From Dromiciops gliroides (lineage: Eukaryota > Chordata > Mammalia > Microbiotheria > Microbiotheriidae): 64,000 nt of DNA. Position 1 is the first letter of the stretch, and every line of letters starts with the position of its first letter. Position numbers and translations under genes: made by a program. Of this stretch, positions 44,107-57,500 are shown piece after piece. Location of the stretch: contig NC_057861.1 of NCBI RefSeq assembly GCF_019393635.1, positions 77,259,327 through 77,323,326 on the forward strand. Reading direction: 5' to 3'. The notes beneath the pieces are model-generated. The model searched no databases, was not told where the DNA came from, and saw only the letters and a program-made list of their open reading frames with translations.

Positions 44107-44658
44107 ATGATGATTAAAAATGAGAGAGTTTCTGGGTAACAATTTTATTAATAAAAGGGTGATTTCTCCCTCAGACCAAAGACCCCATGGTGCTGGAGCA
44201 CAGGGTTTTGTTTTTTTTGGCAGGGCAGTGAGGGTTAAGTGACTTGTCCAGGGTCACACAGCTAGTAAATGTCAAGTTTCCGAGGCCAGATTTGAACTCA
44301 GGTACTCCTGAATTCAGGGCCGGTGGGTAGTCAATAGACCATTAATTGACCCCTGCACATCAAGATTATCTCCAGTTTGGGGCTATCAATTAAAAAAATG
44401 TCCTCCTCTTCAATAGGAGACCTCCACCCTGGATGGAGAAGCCTTAGGTTATCTAAATAAATGGATCTGTCTCCACCAAAGATTCTTTGTAAACTTGGGT
44501 TGGGCCTGTTCAAGATAAAGAAATTCAGTGTAATCTTACTTTCAAGAACTAGACCTTTGAGTAGGGGGATTGGGGATGGAGGGTGGGAAAAGAAAGGGCT
44601 AAGAAAGAAGGGGAAAGCACTGAGTTTCCCCCAAGATATGGGTTATTAATAGTTCTCC
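44107..44658 (-). mobile_element. Possible antisense solo LTR in the old L1
   Basis: About 550 bp interrupts the L1 between ...CAGATCTAAGG and GGATAAGGG.... It has TTTTATT near its left end (a minus-strand polyadenylation signal) and possible ends TGAGAGAG and TTCTCCCA. A head-less reverse SINE is nested at 44204-44325. Assignment as an LTR is tentative. Confidence 0.35.
44204..44325 (-). repeat. SINE fragment, head missing
   Basis: Reverse copy ending at GGGCCGGTG without the GCTGCCCC head. Confidence 0.85.
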
Positions 44659-44825
44659 CAATGGATAAGGGAAGATTCATGACCAAACAACAGAAAGGGT
44701 CACAGAAAGTAACATGGACAATTTTTATTATATAAAATTATTTAGTTTTTGCACAAATACAATGTAGCTAAAATCAGAAGGGCAAGTAAATGGGAAAAAA
44801 ATTCTTGAAGCAAGTTTCTTTGATA

Positions 44826-45096
44826 AAGGTCTCATTTAATAATAATTATAGTAGCTACCATTTATCTAGTGCTTTGAGGTTTTCAAAGCACTTTACAGAT
44901 ATCTTCATGACAACCTTGGGAGGTAGGTGCTATTATTATCATCCTCATTTTACAAATAAGGAAACTGAGGCTCACAGAAGTTAAATGACTTGCCCAGGAT
45001 CACATAGCTAGTGACTGAGATCGGACTTGAACTCAATCCAAACTGAGTTCCTGAGTCCAGCCCCAGCACTCTATCCACTGTACCACCTGGCTGAGA
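44826..45096 (-). repeat. MIR/CORE-type SINE
   Basis: Well-kept old SINE (AAGCACTTTACAGATAT, AAGGAAACTGAGGCTCA, TCTATCCACTGTACCACCTG), inserted in the old L1. Confidence 0.75.
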
Positions 45097-45915
45097 TAAC
45101 ATAGGGGGAAAGGAGTCAAACTCCTGCCCCCCAAATCTCCCCAGTGTGGCCTGAACCAGATTAAAATAATTCAGAAATGTTTAACAAGATAAATAAAAAT
45201 ACAACATAGATAATAGATAATGTTAATTTATGGTTTTCTAAATCAATATGTGGCTGGCAAGGATCCATTTCTATTTGAGTTTGACATCACTGTTCTAGAA
45301 AACAGATTACAATTTATAAAAATAAAAGCCACTCCCCAGTTTGTAAGTACTCAAATGATATGACCAGGCCATCAATTTTCAAGGGAAGAAACCTAAGCTA
45401 TCAATAACCATATAAAAATATACTCGTTCACTAGTAATTAGAGAAATGCACATTTAAACAACTGAAGTTGCAGAGTTGTCAAAAATGGAAAATGACAAAT
45501 ACTGAACGGGCTTTGGGAAAACAAGTATATCAATGCACCACTGATGGTCCAGCCATTCCAAAAAGTGATTTGGAATTATGCCCCCAAAGCTATTTAACTG
45601 TGTATACTCTTTGATTTAGCTATACCACTATGTCTACTCCCCAGAGAGATCAAAGAAAGAGAAAAGGTCCATATGTACAAAAATAACTATAGCAGCTCTT
45701 TTTTGGTGATAAAAGAACTGGAAATCGAGGGGAGGCCCATCAATTGGGGAATGGCTGGATAAATTATGTGTAGATAATGTGATATAATATTGTGTTTTAA
45801 GAAATGATGCAGGGGATGATTTCAGAGATCTGTAGACTTGTGTGACCTGATAGAAAGGCAAGTGAGCAGAACCAGAAGAACAATTTAAATAATAACAATA
45901 TTACAAAGACAACTT

Positions 45916-46065
45916 CCTTTTTTTTTTTAAGTGAGGCAGTTGGGGTTAAGTGACTTGCCCAGGGTCACACAGCTAGTAAGTGTTAAGTGTCTGAGCCTGG
46001 ATTTGAACTCAGGTACTCCCAACTCCAGGGCTGGTGCTCTATCCACTGCGCCACCTAGCTGCCCC
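45916..46065 (-). repeat. SINE (WSINE1-like)
   Basis: Complete reverse copy, TSD caaagacaactt/caagacaacttt. Confidence 0.93.
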
Positions 46066-46334
46066 AAGACAACTTTCAAAGATTTGGGAATTCTGATCAG
46101 CTTAATGACCAACTAAAATTCCACAGTACACAAAATGAAACAAGTTATCAATCTCCTGGTAGAGAGCTGATGAACTCAGAGTGCACAGTGAGACTTTTTT
46201 TTTTTCTTTTTAAAATCATGGCTAATGGGGCAATTTGTTTTGCTTGACTATGTATGTCTGTAACAGAGGTTTTGTTGTGCTTGCCGTCTCAACTGGGGAG
46301 TGGGAGAGAATCTGCATCAGAAAATAATTAATTT

Positions 46335-46484
46335 TTTTTCCTTTTTTTTCGTGGAGCAATGAGGGCTAAGTGACTTGCCCAGGGTCACACAGCTACTAAG
46401 TGTCAAGTGTCTGAGAATGGATTTGAACTCAGGTCCTCCTAAATCCAGGACCAATGCTTTATCCTCTGCACCACCTAGCTGCCC
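46335..46484 (-). repeat. SINE (WSINE1-like)
   Basis: Complete reverse copy, TSD aaaataattaattt. Confidence 0.93.
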
Positions 46485-48534
46485 CAAAATAATTAATTTA
46501 AAAAAATGAATATGACTAAAAGCTTCTTGAGAGATGGACCCATGTGTTCATCTATTTTGTGTTCCCCATAGTACCTAGACTGTAGTAAATAAATGCTTGT
46601 TGACCTCTGAGAAAGGTCTGAGAGAAGAGGAAAAATGCAAGGAGAAAAGAATGGTAAAGAGGGATTAGAGGGTTTTTCTGAATTTTATCTGTTGGTGGCC
46701 ATCTAGAGAGCAGATGAGGAAGGTGGTGTGGAGGTCAAAGTTCAACCAACTTTTACAGAGATCTAGTCTGTCATTGTGCCCATGTCCCATAGTAAGGCTA
46801 GGATTGGTCACTCTGAAAATGTTTAACATTTAAAAAATTAGTCTCATCTAGGTCTGGACTTAGTTTTTTCATTCCTTACTTAGTACTAGAAGAACCAGAA
46901 TTTAAGAATATCTCAAAAGACCAGGCTGCATCGATTGACACATCTTATTTTATCCATAAGGTAAAAGAAATAACACCACATAATGAAAATTTTTATTTCA
47001 AAATAAAATTATAATAAAAAATTTTGTCAATTAATGAACCTGGTCCTTCTAGTGTTAATAATCTGGTGATCTCTGCCCTATTCACCTGTTCAGTCATCTA
47101 ATGGGGTCAAAGTTTCTTGTGTGAAAGGCTCTTGTTCATTTCGAACTCGAGTACAAGGATAGTGGGCTAGTGCCCAACACTCATGAATCAAGAGTTGGAA
47201 AGAGATTTTAGGGGTCATCTAATCGATTATCCATCCAATGCACAGCTCCCTCCTAAAGTGGTCTAACCAATCTACCCTCTCTGATGGAGCAAATGCTCAC
47301 AGCAAGAATGATCCTGTTCCCCTCTGGGAGTTGGAGTACATAGTAGCTTACGATCAAGGCCAACTGACCCTGGAAAACAGGAATCAGAGCTGCTAGAGCT
47401 GTTTATACTCACACAGGGAGGACTATAAATAGCCCTATATATTAACAGAGGGCAGAACCATGGGTAGAAAGTGGAAATTTAGGTTTAATGGGGATTACAG
47501 ACTGGAGACAGATTTCCCTGGAAACGGAAGATCTCTGGGATTATCAGACTGGATACAGTGATTAATTTACATCAGCTAACATATATGCCTAAATTCTACT
47601 TTTGTGGAGGTAGGCTTGGAGTACCAAATGAACTACCCTCTAAGCCCCAGACAGGGCTGGATCCAAGAAGATCATGATAAAAAGACAAGTAACTGATGCT
47701 GTAACTGCTTTAGGGAAGTCGGGTTGACTTGGTTCAGCAGAACCTTCCATAGAAAAGGGTACAGAATTAAAGTCTCAAGGTGTCTAATGGGTATAAATTA
47801 AATTCCAGTGCATGGAAAGTAACATATAAAGGGGAGGGGAATAAGCATCTATATGGTGCTTACTATATGTGAGGAACTGGGCTGTGTTTTTTACAAATAT
47901 TATCTTAGCTGATCTTCACAAAAACCCTGTGAGGTGGATGCTGATATTATTCACAATTTACAATGGAAGAAACTGAGGCTGAGAGAGGTTAAATAACTTG
48001 TTCAGGGGTCACACACCAAGAAGTGTCTGAGGCTGGATTTGAACTCAGCTTGACTCCAGATACAGGGCAGTTTTCATTCTGAGAAACCAGTGGGACAAGA
48101 CAGGTTACTACCTGCTTAACTCCCCACACATTCCTCCCTCTTCCAAGGAACAGAGATTAAAATGATCAGGGGGAGAAGGGGGTTATGTGGACTTGGAAAG
48201 AAGGAAAGAGGAGGAGAAAGCATTCTCCAAAGAACCCAAGAGCCCCTGATGCCCTGCCTCATACACCATCTGTGAGCTAGAGTGATTGTGTTAATGCACC
48301 CTGGGTTACTAGGGCTGGGACCAGCCCAAGCAGAATGCTCTGGTGGGAATGAACCCCAGGTCACCACTTACAATCATTTCTTGAAGGGGTGAAGGAAAAG
48401 CATTCTCATGTAACCCTAAGCTGGGTCCCCTCCCAAGCCCTACCCCACAATTCAGTGACCCTAGCCCTATAAACCATGGTCCTGGTCCTGGGTCTCAAAC
48501 TATACTGGAGTGGGACGGACCAAGAGCCCCGGCT
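46485..48534. other. Intergenic 3' flank of VPS28
   Basis: No gene. A MIR-type SINE lies at about 47850-48080 (reverse). The VPS28 3' UTR should lie in its right part, but no canonical polyadenylation signal was seen within 400 bp of the stop. Confidence 0.45.
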
Positions 48535-51500
48535 TTAGGCATGCAGAAAGCGGTTGAAGGCGTTGTAGGCAGACTCCAGGTCAAACAGCATTTGTCGGAC
48601 CTGAGAATCATCCAGCTCATCTGCAGCTGACATGCCACTCAAAGTCTGTAGCCTGTTGGAAGAAAGAAAAGTCACCATGGCTCAGAAACTGGACTCTCCC
48701 TCTGAACCTCGTAGCACTATGGATGTATTAAATACTACCCAGTTTTTCTGGCTCTTCAGGATACTTGGAGTCTCAGATTGACTATCCCACAGGCAGTCCT
48801 GTTTAGTCCTCTCTCCCAATGACCCACCTCTGCCAAGCCATTTCCCAGGGGACACTCACCACTGGCTGACTTTCTGTCGGCCCTCAAAGTCAGGAGGCAA
48901 ATGGCTCATGCGGTTCATGGTCTCCATTAATTCTCGAAGATCAGGCTGGATCTGAAGGTAATACTATCTTAGATTCCAGAGAGGATCACCCTTCCTTACT
49001 CCCCACTTCCCTCCAACCACCTTTCCTGATATGTATAGCACCTGTCCTGCAGATATGTCTTTTCTGTTATGTAGTCAATGTTTTGTAGAAGAGGAAGTAC
49101 CCCAGTGAGCCAGGCTCTCCCTGAAGAAGAACACTCCCTTCTAGCCTTTCACTCAGCTGGGAGACAGAAGCTGGATTTCTGAATGTCCCCTTACAGACAT
49201 CTTACCTCATCCATCGCACGGATTTCTAGCCGTAGTTTATCCATCACAGTGATAAAGAGCTGGGGAGAGAACACAGACTTTAAGCACAGATCTTCCAGCC
49301 CTAACTCTGACACAGATTTGAGGGAGGGCAGAATTGTCTTCCCTAATATATATATATATATATTTTTGGCTGGGCAATGGGGGCTAAGTGACTTGCCCAG
49401 GGTCACACAGCTAGTGAGTGTCAAGTGTCTGAGGCCGGATTTGAACTCAGGTACTCCTGAATCCAGGGCTGGTGCTTTATCCACTGCACCACCTAGCTAC
49501 CCCCTATCTTCCCTAATATTAAAAACAAACATCTTGTTTCCTTCAAAAGTACATTTGGGGGGCAGCTAGGTGGCACAGTGGATAAAGCACTGGCCTTGGA
49601 TTCAGGAGGACCTGAGTTCAAATCCAGCCTCAGACACTTAACACTCACTAGCTGTGTGACCCTGGGCAAGTCACTTAACCCTCATTGCCTCTCCAAAAAA
49701 AAAAAAAGTTATTATTAAAAGTACACTGGGGGCAGCTAGGTGGCGCAGTGGATAGAGCACAGGCCCTAGAGTCAGGAGGACCTGAGTTCAAATCCTGCCC
49801 CAGACACCTAACACTTACTAGCTGTGTGACCCTGGGCAAGTCACTTAACCCCAACTGCCTCACCAAAAAAAAAAAAAAAAAAGTACATTGGTGGGGGGGG
49901 GGCAGCTAGATGGCACAGTGGTTAAAGCACCAGCCCTGGATTCAGGAGTACCTGAGTTCAAATCTGGCCTCAGACACTTGACACTTACTAGCTGTGTGAC
50001 CCTGGGCAAGTCACTTAACCCCCATTGCCTGCAAAAATTAAAAAAAAAAAAAAAAGAAAAGTACATTTGGGGGGGCAGCTAGATGGCGCAGTGGTTAAAG
50101 CACCGGCCCTGGATTTAGGAGTACCTGAGTTCAAATCCGGCCTCAGACACTTGACACTTACTAGCTGTGTGACTCTGGGCAAGTCACTTAACCCCCATTG
50201 CCTGCAAAAAAAGACCAAAAACCAAAACAAAACAAAAAAAAGTACATTTGGACTTTGTCATCTATTAGTTTAAGTCTTTTTTTCCCCAACCTGTTTACAT
50301 TTTCAGTCAATTCTACCTTTTGGCAGGCACCTAAACATGTTTCTTCCAAGTTTCAAGGGATGACACCTTGTTATAGATTTAAAATGGTTTCTCTGCACCC
50401 CTTTCATAAGCAGAAGCCTTGATTTGATCCCCTGTGTTTTTCCAGATCAGTGTCCTTGTCTTGTTAGTGTGTCCTTCTGGGGCACCTGGTGCCCTTCTTG
50501 GGGTACTATGCTAGGTCCTGTGAAGTACAAGGACAGCAAGACTTGAAATTTGGAAGAAACCTTAGAGATGACCTAGTTCAACCTTTCTTGTTTTAGATGC
50601 TGGGAAACTATGGCCTAAAATGCTAGAATAAGTTGACCAAGGTTATATTACAAGGAGTTATTTGGCAAAGCAAAGATTAGAACTAAAAGGCCCCTGACTT
50701 TCAATTTAGTGCTATTTCTTATAGGCAGGGACATGCCAAGCTTCCGCATCTACCATTTTTCTGCTCAATGGTTTGCACGAGGCAAAGAAATTTTGTTTTA
50801 TTTCCACATCCCAAATGCTGCTCAGTTCTCTGCAGAGCCATCTGGCCATACCTACACATTCAGCTGTTGTCTTGGAGAGCTCACCAGTGATTCCTGGGCT
50901 CCTTTTCTTGCTTTGTGACTAATGGTTGAGGCCATTACCTAATAAATATTGACTGTCCCCAAAATATAGCCTGGCTGCATTCCATAAAGTTCACTTCATT
51001 TCCAAATAAGCTGTTTGGAAACTAGATTGCATTTCCCTACAGAAACAATGTCATGGACTACATTGCGGCTGTACTTTTTGTTGAGGCATTTCTTTTTCCA
51101 GTCATGTCTGATTCCTTGTGACCTCACTTGGGGTTTTCTTGGCAAAGATCCTGGAGTGGTTTGCCATTTCCTTCTTCAGCTCATTTTATAGATGAAGAAA
51201 CTGAGGCAAACAGGGTGAAGTAACTGGTGAGGAAGGGCCTAAGAACTCACCTCATTCCAACCCATCCAGATCATACTTCTTCCTATGCCACCCACCCAGC
51301 TTGAGCTGCTTCCTAACAAGCTGTACAGCACATGCCCCATTCTACTTTCACAACATTGCTTACGTGTCCCATTTATGGTACATATACCATCATTGCCCTG
51401 ATAGGTCTTTCTGCCTCTATAATCCCTGCATTAACCTGTCTTTCATGTGCTGCTAGGCTAACTGTCGTTATGAAGAGATTAAGTCATGTCAGCCTTTGAT

Positions 51501-54500
51501 CAAAACTCTCCAGGGACTTCTGAATACCTATCTTTGTAGTATAGTTCTAACTCTCTAATAATCTCTTGGCCATCTAGCTCAATCCCATTTTATAAATGAT
51601 GAAACTGAGGCCTGGTGAGATCAAATAACCTGCCCAAGATAACTTGGGTAGTAAAGGCAGAGCTGGAATTTCAACTCAAGGGTTAAATAATCTGCCCAGA
51701 GTCACAAAGCTAGTTGGCTAGTTGGGGTCTGAGGCCTAATCTGATCCTAGTTTTTCCTAACTCCAGGCATGCTTTGTCCACAGCACTCTCTCGATGCCAG
51801 TTTTTTTTTGTGCAAGGTCAGTAAGCCTTAGTGATATGATCTGGCAGCCAAAACAGTGCAAAGACTAAGCCCCCCAAGATGTGGAGGGCAGAGTCCCCCC
51901 GCTCTGCTGGGATCAGAAGGTATCTTCAGCACTTTGCTCAGTGCTAGATGCCCCATTTGAGAAGGACACTGATTGGCTGTTCTTCCAAAGGAAGGCCTCC
52001 AGGATAAGGATGGGCCTTGATGGGAATGGTTGTCCTGTGGAGGAGACAACTTAGTAAGGAAATGATAGCTGTCTTCCAACTTGTGAAGGAAGCAGGATTT
52101 GTACTACTTGCTCTTAGAGAGGTACTCTGTGAACAGTGTGTAGGAGTAGCAAAGAGTTGAAGTTAGGCTTGAGGTAAGAAAAACTTAATAACAATGAGAG
52201 CTGTACAAAATGACATGGCTGCTTCAGAAGGGAATGAGTTCTCCCTCACTCAAGAACTGTCCTGAGGTCTTTGAAATCTGCTTTCTCCAAATCCAGTAGG
52301 GGCTTAGGTGGTCTCCTGGGGCTTTTGTAGCTACTGTGACCCCAGACAGTTCACCTAAGCACCTGGGGCTTTAATGGCCTGCTGGCTTGAATGATAAAAT
52401 GAATGGTCTTTTGGCTTGGGAAGGCCAGGCGTAGGGGAATAAGGTAGTTCTATACTATTTTTTTTAGTGAGGCAATTGGGGTTAAGTGACTTGCCCAGGG
52501 TCACACAGCTAGTAAGTGTTAAGTGTCTGAGGCCGGATTTGAACTCAGGTACTCCTGACTCCAAGGCCGGTACTCTATCCACTGCACCACCTAGCTGCCC
52601 CTATTTCTATACTATTTTAAAACTTCAATTTTTGATGTAGTTTTAATTGGATATTACGGTTAATGAATACAACCACTTCTCACTTAAGTGGACAGATTCT
52701 GCAGACTTCCCACTCCCCACTTGAGGCTCTCTGTGGCTCAGCCCCTTCCAAAGCCAGAGCAGCTTTAGCTTTAGTGACTGGGGTCCCTGTAACAAAACCA
52801 AACTGAGAACTGTCTATCTATTGTATTTAAAACAACAACCACCTGAACTTGCTGGACTAAGCCAAATTCAGGCTTAGCTCATAATACAACACATCAGACT
52901 CTTGCTTTCCTCTTTTTTTTTTCCTAAGGTGAAGTAGCCACCTCTTTCCAAGGAATTGGTCTTTCTACCTTTTGAAGAATGAAGTAGGGGGTGAAGCTAG
53001 GTGGCACAGTGGATAAAGCACTGGCCTTGGATTCAGGAGGACCTGAGTTCAAATCTGGTCTCAGACACTTGACACTTACTAGCTGTGTGACCCTGCGTAA
53101 GTCACAAAACCCCCATTGCCCCGAAAAAAGAAAAAAAAAAAGAATGAAGTAATCATTAAGGAAAACTGAGAAATTAGCTGCTCTGCTTTGGGCAAAAAGA
53201 AGTCCAACAGATATCTATACATTAAGCCCTGCTTATGATGTCATGATTGTCATGCTTATGATGTTTCCTAAACTCCTCATCTTCCTTCTTTCTCTATCTT
53301 TGACTGACAGGACTGCTTCTGTTTCTATTCCACTAATCTTCACCCAAATGCTCCACTCAACTTTCTCCTTGGATTTCTGGATCTCCTCCCAAGAATTTTT
53401 CATCATTTGCAATATTATTCAGTAGTTAGTCCCACCCACTTTTTACTATACCTTAGTTTCTTCTGAATAAAGTATACTCTTCTAAAACATTATTCTTAGC
53501 CTTGAGTCTCATCTAGTCACGTCTCAGTGATCCCTGTGTGGCTAAACTGATTTCCTTCCATCACTATCTCTAGGACTCCTTCCTTGGGAATCCATACTTT
53601 GAGCCTCTGTAAACAGATATGAGGCCACGGGTTTTATTCCTGGCTCCTTTCTTGGAATGTCTCTCTTGAATCTGAAGCAGTACTCCTACTTGCTATTCTT
53701 CTTTCTACACTGCAGTCATTCTCTTGGGTCTCTAGTTGGTGGATATATAGAGAAAGTTTTTTACCTCCCCCTTTCCTTTACAAGACACCAAGCAAGAATA
53801 TTCTTATCAGCCCTAGTTAGGTCCACTCTATTCCTGGCCAAGAGCCTGTTATTCCTATTTTTGTCCAGAAATCCAAATCCCACTTTCAGACACCATCTTC
53901 TTAAATAATGTTTACTTCTTAAATGTGCCCTTTTTCCTTCCCATTTATCAGCTATTGCAATGGAAAATAAAATGTCCTCAGTTTCTTGCATAAGACCATA
54001 AGACCTTAGTTATATTTTGACAAGTCTTTTTTTTTTTTTTAAGTGAGGCAATTGGGGTTAAGTGACTTGCCCAGGGTCACAGAGCTAGTAAGAGTCAAGT
54101 GTCTGAGGCTGGATTTGAACTCAGGTCCTCCTGAACCCAGGGCCGGTGCTTTATCCACTGCGCTGCCTAGCTGCCCCTTGATGAATCTTAAAAGGTTCTC
54201 TTGTCATGTCTTGGACACAAAAGATTTTTGAGTTTTGTAATCAAGTAAACAAATGGCTTTCACAATACCTCTCATTCTTGGATCCTTACTGGAATATCTC
54301 TTACCTGGCAACATGCTTGGGTCCAATTATCATTCCTTAAAGGAAAAAACAGCTGCTTCCTCCTTAGAAGATCCAGTTTCTTCTCTTTTAGAGAAGTTTT
54401 ATATCTGTTACTTAGATGTAAATGGTCCTTCTTCCCTTTTTCTTCTGTGTCATGGTCTTCTACCCATCACTTTCCCTCTTCAGATTCCCTTTAGTTTTCA

Positions 54501-57500
54501 TATTGAAATCTTCTATTTTTTTTTTTTTAGTGAGGCAATTGGGGTTAAGTGACTTGCCCAGGGTCACACAGCTAGTAAGTGTTTTTTGCTTTTTAGTGGT
54601 TTTTGTTTGGTCGGGCAATGAGGGTTAAGTGACTTGCCCAGGGTCACACAGCTAGTGTCAAGTGTCTGAGCTAAATTTGAACTCAGGTCCTCCTGAATCC
54701 AAGGCCAGTGCTTTATCCACTGAGCCACCTAGCTGCCCCAGCTAGTAAGTGTTAAGTGTCTGAGGCCAGATTTGAACTCAGGTACTCCTTACTCCAGGGC
54801 CGGTGCTCTATCCACTGCGCCACCTAGCTGGCTCTCCCCTCCTCCCTTTTTTTTTTTTTTAAGGAAATCCTTCTATTTTTAAAGAACACTTCCTTCTCCA
54901 TGCTAATAGCCTGAAGAATGGAGAAGAGCTCTTCTAGTTTTTTCATTTTCTCTTTGAGAAGAAAGACCAATCTGTATTTTGAACAGAGCTCACTTGGCCA
55001 CGGTAGAAATATAGGTGTTGCATACTCTATGCAAAGCACTGAAAAATTCTTACTGCTCTCTATAGTAACCGAAAATTAGAACTCCCATTAGTCCTAAAGT
55101 ACAATTCCTTTTGTCTCACTCTGATGTTGGGACATAAATGGGACTGAGGAGATAAGTACAGAGTGATCTTTCTGAATATGTAGCACTTACTGAGACAATG
55201 TCAGCAATGCATCGGTTGAGGTTGCCCTTGTCATCCTTGATAGTGATTGGCCGGTCCTCCTTGATCCTCTCCATTGCTAGTGGGCAATCAAGCTGCCAGG
55301 GGAGTAAGGAGATGTGAAGTTATATAATATACCTGAAGATAACCCTACTAATAAGGGGGAGGGATATCTATCCACCTGGAAAGATCAGAGTAGGGGCAAA
55401 AGGTCAAAGCACCCTGGGGCACTCTTTCAACTTACACGGAACTTTCGGCAGAACTCATCAATGGAACTGATTTCTGAGCCTTGAACCTGCTTGAAGGCGG
55501 CTTTGTATTGGACAAGAAGTCGGGAACAGGCTGCTGTGTACCTGTGGAGAAGTAAGCCTCAGCAGGGGCCATGACCTAAACCTTCAGCTAAGACAAAGAC
55601 ATATATCTGGCTCTCTAGGATAGGAGTCCAAGCCAGGCTAGAGAAGGGTTTGGGTCTTAAAGATCAAGTAGGAACCTAGAACTCTGGGAGATTAATTTAA
55701 GCAAAAAAGAACTTATGCCAAGGGAAGGTCTGGGGCAAGCGAAAGAAATGCCTGGTTCATGGATGAAATGAACCTTAGCAATCATCTAGTCTAACCCCCT
55801 CATATCACAACACAAAGGAGAAAGCTAAGCCTTAGACAAGCGATTTACCCAAGGTTACATAGTACCAAATAGTAGGTAGCAGGGCCAGGATTCAAACCTA
55901 GATTTCACACCTTTATGTCTCTAATGCCTGTACTTCCTTACTAAACCCATAAGCACTTTCATATTCTCACATACTGCTTTTCAATGTCATTATTTATGTG
56001 GTAGGAAGAAAATTAGATTTAGTCATAAAATTTCTGTTCAAATTCTGACTTTACTACTTAACTTTATGATCCTCAACAAGTTGTTTAACTCTGGGCCTCA
56101 GTCTCCTCATCTATAATATGGGATCAAAAGAATTGTACTATCTATTTCATAGAACTGTTGTGAAGATCAAATGCAATAAAGGATGTAAAGTGTTTTACCC
56201 ACCAAGAAGCAGTCTATAAATGCCAGCCACAAGGCTTACAGGTCTTAAGTGACAGAGCTGGAATTTGAACCTAGAACCTCCAAATTCAATAATGTCTCCT
56301 CTGTATTTTCTTCAATACGGGCTAGCAATAAGGCTATCCTTGTAATAGAAGCTCAAAAGTCACATTAACTTGGAAACCTAGAGTTGGAAGGAAATTTAAA
56401 GAACACTGACATGAGTGTTAGGAGCTTGGAGCTCTCAGCTCTATTCCTTGTTCTGTCACTGACTTGGTATCTGACTTTGGCCAGGCCCTTTCTGGGTCTT
56501 AGTTCCCCACATCTACAACAATGAGGAAGATTGGACTAAGTGACCACTAAGGTCCTTTTTGTTCCTAAATGTTTTAGAATTCTATGAATCTGGGACAGCT
56601 AGGTGGTGCAGTGGATAGAGCACCGGCCCTGGGTTCAGGAGGCCCTGAATTCAAATCCGACCCCAGACACTTAATACTTACTAGCTGTGTGACCCTGGGC
56701 AAGTCACTTAACCCCAACTGTCTCAGCCAAAAAAAAAAAAAAAAAAAGGACGAATTCTATGAATCCAGTAGAAACAAATGAATGAAAATAAAAGTGCACA
56801 AGTTTTGGAATTTGTTTGGAAAATCAGACTCCAACCCTGGGATAGTTTGGAGTTAGAGTTTCCATAGCTTGGTGATTCTTTCTATTAGATGCTTCCTAGA
56901 TCTACCTTCTGTCTTTATACAAAGAGACAGGTGGTAATGGAGAGTAGAAGCCAGGTGTTCTATCACAGAACTTCAGAGCATCCAGAAAACCAGAAAGAAT
57001 ACCTAGAAACCAAGTTGGATGTCAAGAGCGTGTTTCTTCCTTCCCTCCCCTCTCCAGTCTCTGTTCTTAAGGACACTCACTCATTAGGGGTGACACAGTC
57101 CTTTATGTACGCCTTCTCCAGGGCTTGCATCGTCTTCACCACAGCAAATAACTCTGCCATGTTGTCATACCTGAGGGCATGGGCCTGGTTAGTCAAGCTG
57201 GAAGTTCCCAGGTAAAGCATGTACCCCAACCATCTCCTAGGGGCATCCATGGCTCCAGCCAGCCTGCACTCACTGTCCTCTATGAGCTACCCTTAACAGC
57301 AATGCTGAAGCCATGTAAGTCAGGAACGTTCATAGACCATGGAGTAATGGCAAGTACAGAAGGGGGTACGGTCAGGGGATGGGTGACTTTCCGGACATTT
57401 CAATACTACCCAACTCAGCTGTTAGAGCCAGGTCTACTACATACCTAACCAGCCATTGTCTACCCATGGCCTCAAGGCTGTACCAGAACATGACCTCCAA

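Larger units (their letters stand above)
42590..46330 (+). mobile_element. Old internally deleted L1 (HAL1-like), with nested insertions
   Basis: Starts with an L1 5' UTR (ACAAGATGGCAGAGAAGC), runs into an ORF1 start (about 43400-43630), then jumps to an ORF2-end/3' part (about 43790-44106 and 44660-46330: AACAAATTAGAGGAACAAGG, GCCCATCAATTGGGGAATGG). It carries an L1 3' fragment (42960-43270), SINEs (43635, 45916) and an unidentified 550-bp segment (44107-44658). No intact reading frame remains. Confidence 0.65.

Noticed and set aside
49558-50238. Regularly spaced repeats resembling an array such as CRISPR
   Set aside because: Each unit is a full SINE with poly(A) and target duplication in a vertebrate intron.
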